64,000 nucleotides of DNA, taken from positions 1 through 64,000 of the forward strand of contig QNAI01000007.1 of NCBI GenBank assembly GCA_003641745.1, given 5' to 3'. Made by a program: the position numbers and the translations under genes. The notes beneath the pieces are model-generated. The model did not search any database. It saw only the letters and a program-made list of their open reading frames with translations, and had not been told where the DNA came from. Shown piece after piece: positions 62,163-64,000 of this stretch. Within the stretch, counting starts at the first letter, position 1; each line of letters begins with the position of its first letter. The DNA comes from Verrucomicrobiota bacterium (GTDB lineage: Bacteria; Verrucomicrobiota; Verrucomicrobiia; Opitutales; Opitutaceae).

Positions 62163-62738
62163 GTGGACGCTGACCTGCCGTTGCTCGAAGCGATTCGGAG
62201 GGGTGACGAGCGGGCGCTTGAGGCCCTGATGGAGCGGCACCAGGCGCCATTGTTCTATTTCGCCCTGCGCTACTCCGGGAACGAACTCGATGCCCGCGAA
62301 GTGGTACAGGAGACCTTCGTACGCGCCTATTTCAAAGCCGGTTCATTCCAGCCGCGCTCCAAGGTAAAAACCTGGCTCTTCACCATCGCGCTCAATCTCT
62401 GCCGCGACGCTGGACGCCGCCGTTCCCGGGCACCCAATTTCGCTTCTCTCGACCAACCCACGACTGAGGACAGACCCCCACTTGAGGCAGTCGATGACGG
62501 TATCACCGCGGATGAACGCGCCGCCCGGATGGAGGAGCTCGATCACCTGCGTCAGGCGATCGATAAACTACCGGATAAACTGAAGGCCCCGCTGGTCCTG
62601 TGCGTGTTGGAGCAGCGCTCACACAAGGAGGCGGCCGACCTGCTTTCCACCACGACGAAGACGGTCGAACTCCGGATTTACCGGGCCAAAAAGAAGCTTC
62701 GCAAGAGGATGGGAAACATCCATTCGGCGTCTGTATAA
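62163..62738 (+). CDS. ECF sigma factor, CnrH-like
   Basis: The protein is 191 residues, the same length as CnrH as far as I recall, with a GTG start at 62163 and 11 bp after the sensor gene. Region 2 reads LFYFALRYSGNELDAREVVQ and KTWLFTIALNLCRD; region 4 reads LEQRSHKEAADLLSTTTKTV. It should direct transcription of metal efflux genes, possibly the RND pump that lies convergent to it at 62845 and beyond. No promoter motif could be defined. Confidence 0.85.
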   Translation: MDADLPLLEAIRRGDERALEALMERHQAPLFYFALRYSGNELDAREVVQETFVRAYFKAGSFQPRSKVKTWLFTIALNLCRDAGRRRSRAPNFASLDQPTTEDRPPLEAVDDGITADERAARMEELDHLRQAIDKLPDKLKAPLVLCVLEQRSHKEAADLLSTTTKTVELRIYRAKKKLRKRMGNIHSASV

Positions 62739-62844
62739 AAGAACACGTGCCGTGCTTTGAAACGCGTGTGCCGCAGAATGCCACAACTCCCAATCAGACT
62801 CCATACCATAAGTTTCAAGATGGGTGGCGGCCCACACGGGTCGA

Positions 62845-64000
62845 TTATCTGGCGATCTTCGCCTTGAATTCTTCCAGGCTGCAGTAGAGCACGGGCACGA
62901 CGAAGATGGTGATAATGGCGAGCAACATACCGCCGAAAGTCGGTATCGCCATCGGTATCATGACGTCGGCACCGCGCCCGGTGGAGGTCAGAACGGGCAA
63001 GAGCGCAAGAATGGTGGTTGCGCTTGTCATCATCGCGGGTCGAACCCGCCGGGACCCGGCCTCGACGGTCGCCGCGCGAATTTCCGCCACCGTCTTCGGC
63101 CTTCGTTCACGAAACGCCTGTTGCAGGTAGGTACACACGATGACGCCGTTGTCGGTCGCGATGCCGAAAAGGGCCAGAAACCCGACCCACACGGCAACAC
63201 TCAGGTTGATCGTGCCCATCTGCATGAGCTCGCGCAGGTTGTGCCCGAACAGGTCGAAATTGAAGAACCACGGCTGCCCGTAGAGCCAGATCAGAGAAAA
63301 TCCACCCGACCACGCAAAGAAAATCCCGGAGAAGACGAACACGGTCGTCGAAGTGCTCTTGAACTGGAAATAGAGGATGAGAAAGATGGCAAACAATGCG
63401 ATCGGCAGGACGATGCGGAGTTTCTTCTCGGCGCGCACCTGATTCTCGTAACTTCCGGTGAATCTGTAGCTGACACCCGTGGGTATGGTGAGTTCGCCCG
63501 AGGCAATCTTATCTTTGAGGAAACGGTCGGCCTGCTCGACCACCTCCACCTCGGCATAACCCGGCTGCTTGTCGAATATGACGTATCCCACAAGGAAGGT
63601 GTCTTCGCTTTTGATGACTTGGGGTCCGCGGACGTATACAATGCGGGAGATCTGCTTGAGTGGGATCTGGGTGCCGTCGGGGGCGGCCACGAGAATATTT
63701 TTGATTTCATCTATACTGTCACGCAATTCCCGCAGGTAGCGGACGCGCACGGGATAGCGCTCCCGTCCCTCAATCGTCTGGGTGATCACCTTGCCGCCTA
63801 TAGCCACCTCGATGACATCCTGTACCATCTGAATCTTGATGCCGTAGCGCGCGATGGCATCGCGATCGATGTCGATCTCAAGATACGGTTTCCCGACGAT
63901 ACGATCAGCGAAGACAGCCTCCGCCCTGACTGAGGGCACCTGTTTGAGAAGGTTCTCGATATCGAGCGCGACTTTCTCGATGGTGGGAAGATCGGGTCCA
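62845..64000 (-). CDS. CusA/CzcA-type heavy-metal RND efflux pump, C-terminal part (runs off the window)
   Basis: The 385 residues visible to the right edge continue the frame upstream of 63939 (VALDIENLLKQVP), so the start is outside the window. Visible are porter-domain strands (YLEIDIDRDAIARYGIKIQM), then the C-terminal six membrane helices: KLRIVLPIALFAIFLILYFQ, GFLALFGIATDNGVIVCTYL and GMLLAIITIFVVPVLYCSLE. The transport segment GIATDNGV is in the HME (Cu/Ag or Co/Zn/Cd) group. It exports metal from periplasm and inner membrane through a tripartite system. Its partners CusB/CzcB and the outer-membrane channel would be to the right. Confidence 0.9.
   Translation of the reverse strand, partial: GPDLPTIEKVALDIENLLKQVPSVRAEAVFADRIVGKPYLEIDIDRDAIARYGIKIQMVQDVIEVAIGGKVITQTIEGRERYPVRVRYLRELRDSIDEIKNILVAAPDGTQIPLKQISRIVYVRGPQVIKSEDTFLVGYVIFDKQPGYAEVEVVEQADRFLKDKIASGELTIPTGVSYRFTGSYENQVRAEKKLRIVLPIALFAIFLILYFQFKSTSTTVFVFSGIFFAWSGGFSLIWLYGQPWFFNFDLFGHNLRELMQMGTINLSVAVWVGFLALFGIATDNGVIVCTYLQQAFRERRPKTVAEIRAATVEAGSRRVRPAMMTSATTILALLPVLTSTGRGADVMIPMAIPTFGGMLLAIITIFVVPVLYCSLEEFKAKIAR

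Overview
The window looks like a chromosomal segment of a GC-rich, motile member of the Verrucomicrobiota, probably the Opitutae. This is inferred from three things: the C-terminal secreted-protein repeats of the type '[17 protein letters not shown]', which are typical of that phylum; a paired DUF1800/DUF1501 Tat-exported gene set whose DUF1501 member carries a W/Y-rich C-terminal domain; and genes that mostly lack strong Shine-Dalgarno sequences. No rRNA, tRNA, prophage or CRISPR array was seen.

Layout. (1) 83-4210, minus: a DUF481 outer-membrane protein whose last beta-strand is lost to an 11-bp tandem duplication, then a larA-like racemase gene and a sulfatase gene. (2) 4433-4893: a small HicB/HicA toxin-antitoxin pair. 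(3) 5039-26310, minus: one almost gap-free flagellar operon of 27 genes, read in the order flgB flgC fliE fliF fliG fliH fliI fliJ motE-like fliK flgD flgE fliL fliM fliN fliO fliP fliQ fliR flhB flhA flhF, a small membrane protein, fliA, motA, motB and a small Cys-containing protein. It supplies rod, MS and C rings, export gate and ATPase, hook, stator and late sigma factor. Flagellin, caps, hook-filament junction proteins, FlgG and FlhG are not in the window. (4) 26600-31077, plus: a signalling cassette divergent from the flagellar operon, with a histidine kinase carrying a pseudo-receiver, a receiver/HD-GYP-like protein, a single-domain receiver and a degenerate kinase. (5) 31200-33501, minus: a three-gene operon (FlgN/FliT-like coiled coil, TPR protein, secreted protein). 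(6) 33740-39274: a hybrid histidine kinase convergent with a 1234-residue multi-Ig secreted protein, with a 272-bp element bearing 26-bp terminal inverted repeats between them. (7) 39727-49748: mixed single genes, including a nitroreductase, a receiver-like coiled-coil protein, a TPR/PAS/pseudo-receiver membrane protein, a YbaK deacylase divergent from a rhomboid protease, a NarL-type regulator, and a Crp/Fnr regulator divergent from a DUF2249 gene. (8) 49813-53879, minus: parE-parC. (9) 54141-58949, plus: DUF1800-DUF1501-Ig protein, closed by a clear rho-independent terminator. (10) 59093-64000: metal homeostasis, with a Cu-type P1B ATPase, a CnrY/CnrX/CnrH-like anti-sigma, sensor and sigma trio, and a CusA-type RND pump that runs off the right edge.

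The main themes worth a second look are the repeated loss of catalytic residues in two-component modules (at least four proteins), the 272-bp foldable element, a family of short intergenic repeats at three loci, the frameshifted porin-like gene, and the CnrYXH-like module in this phylum.
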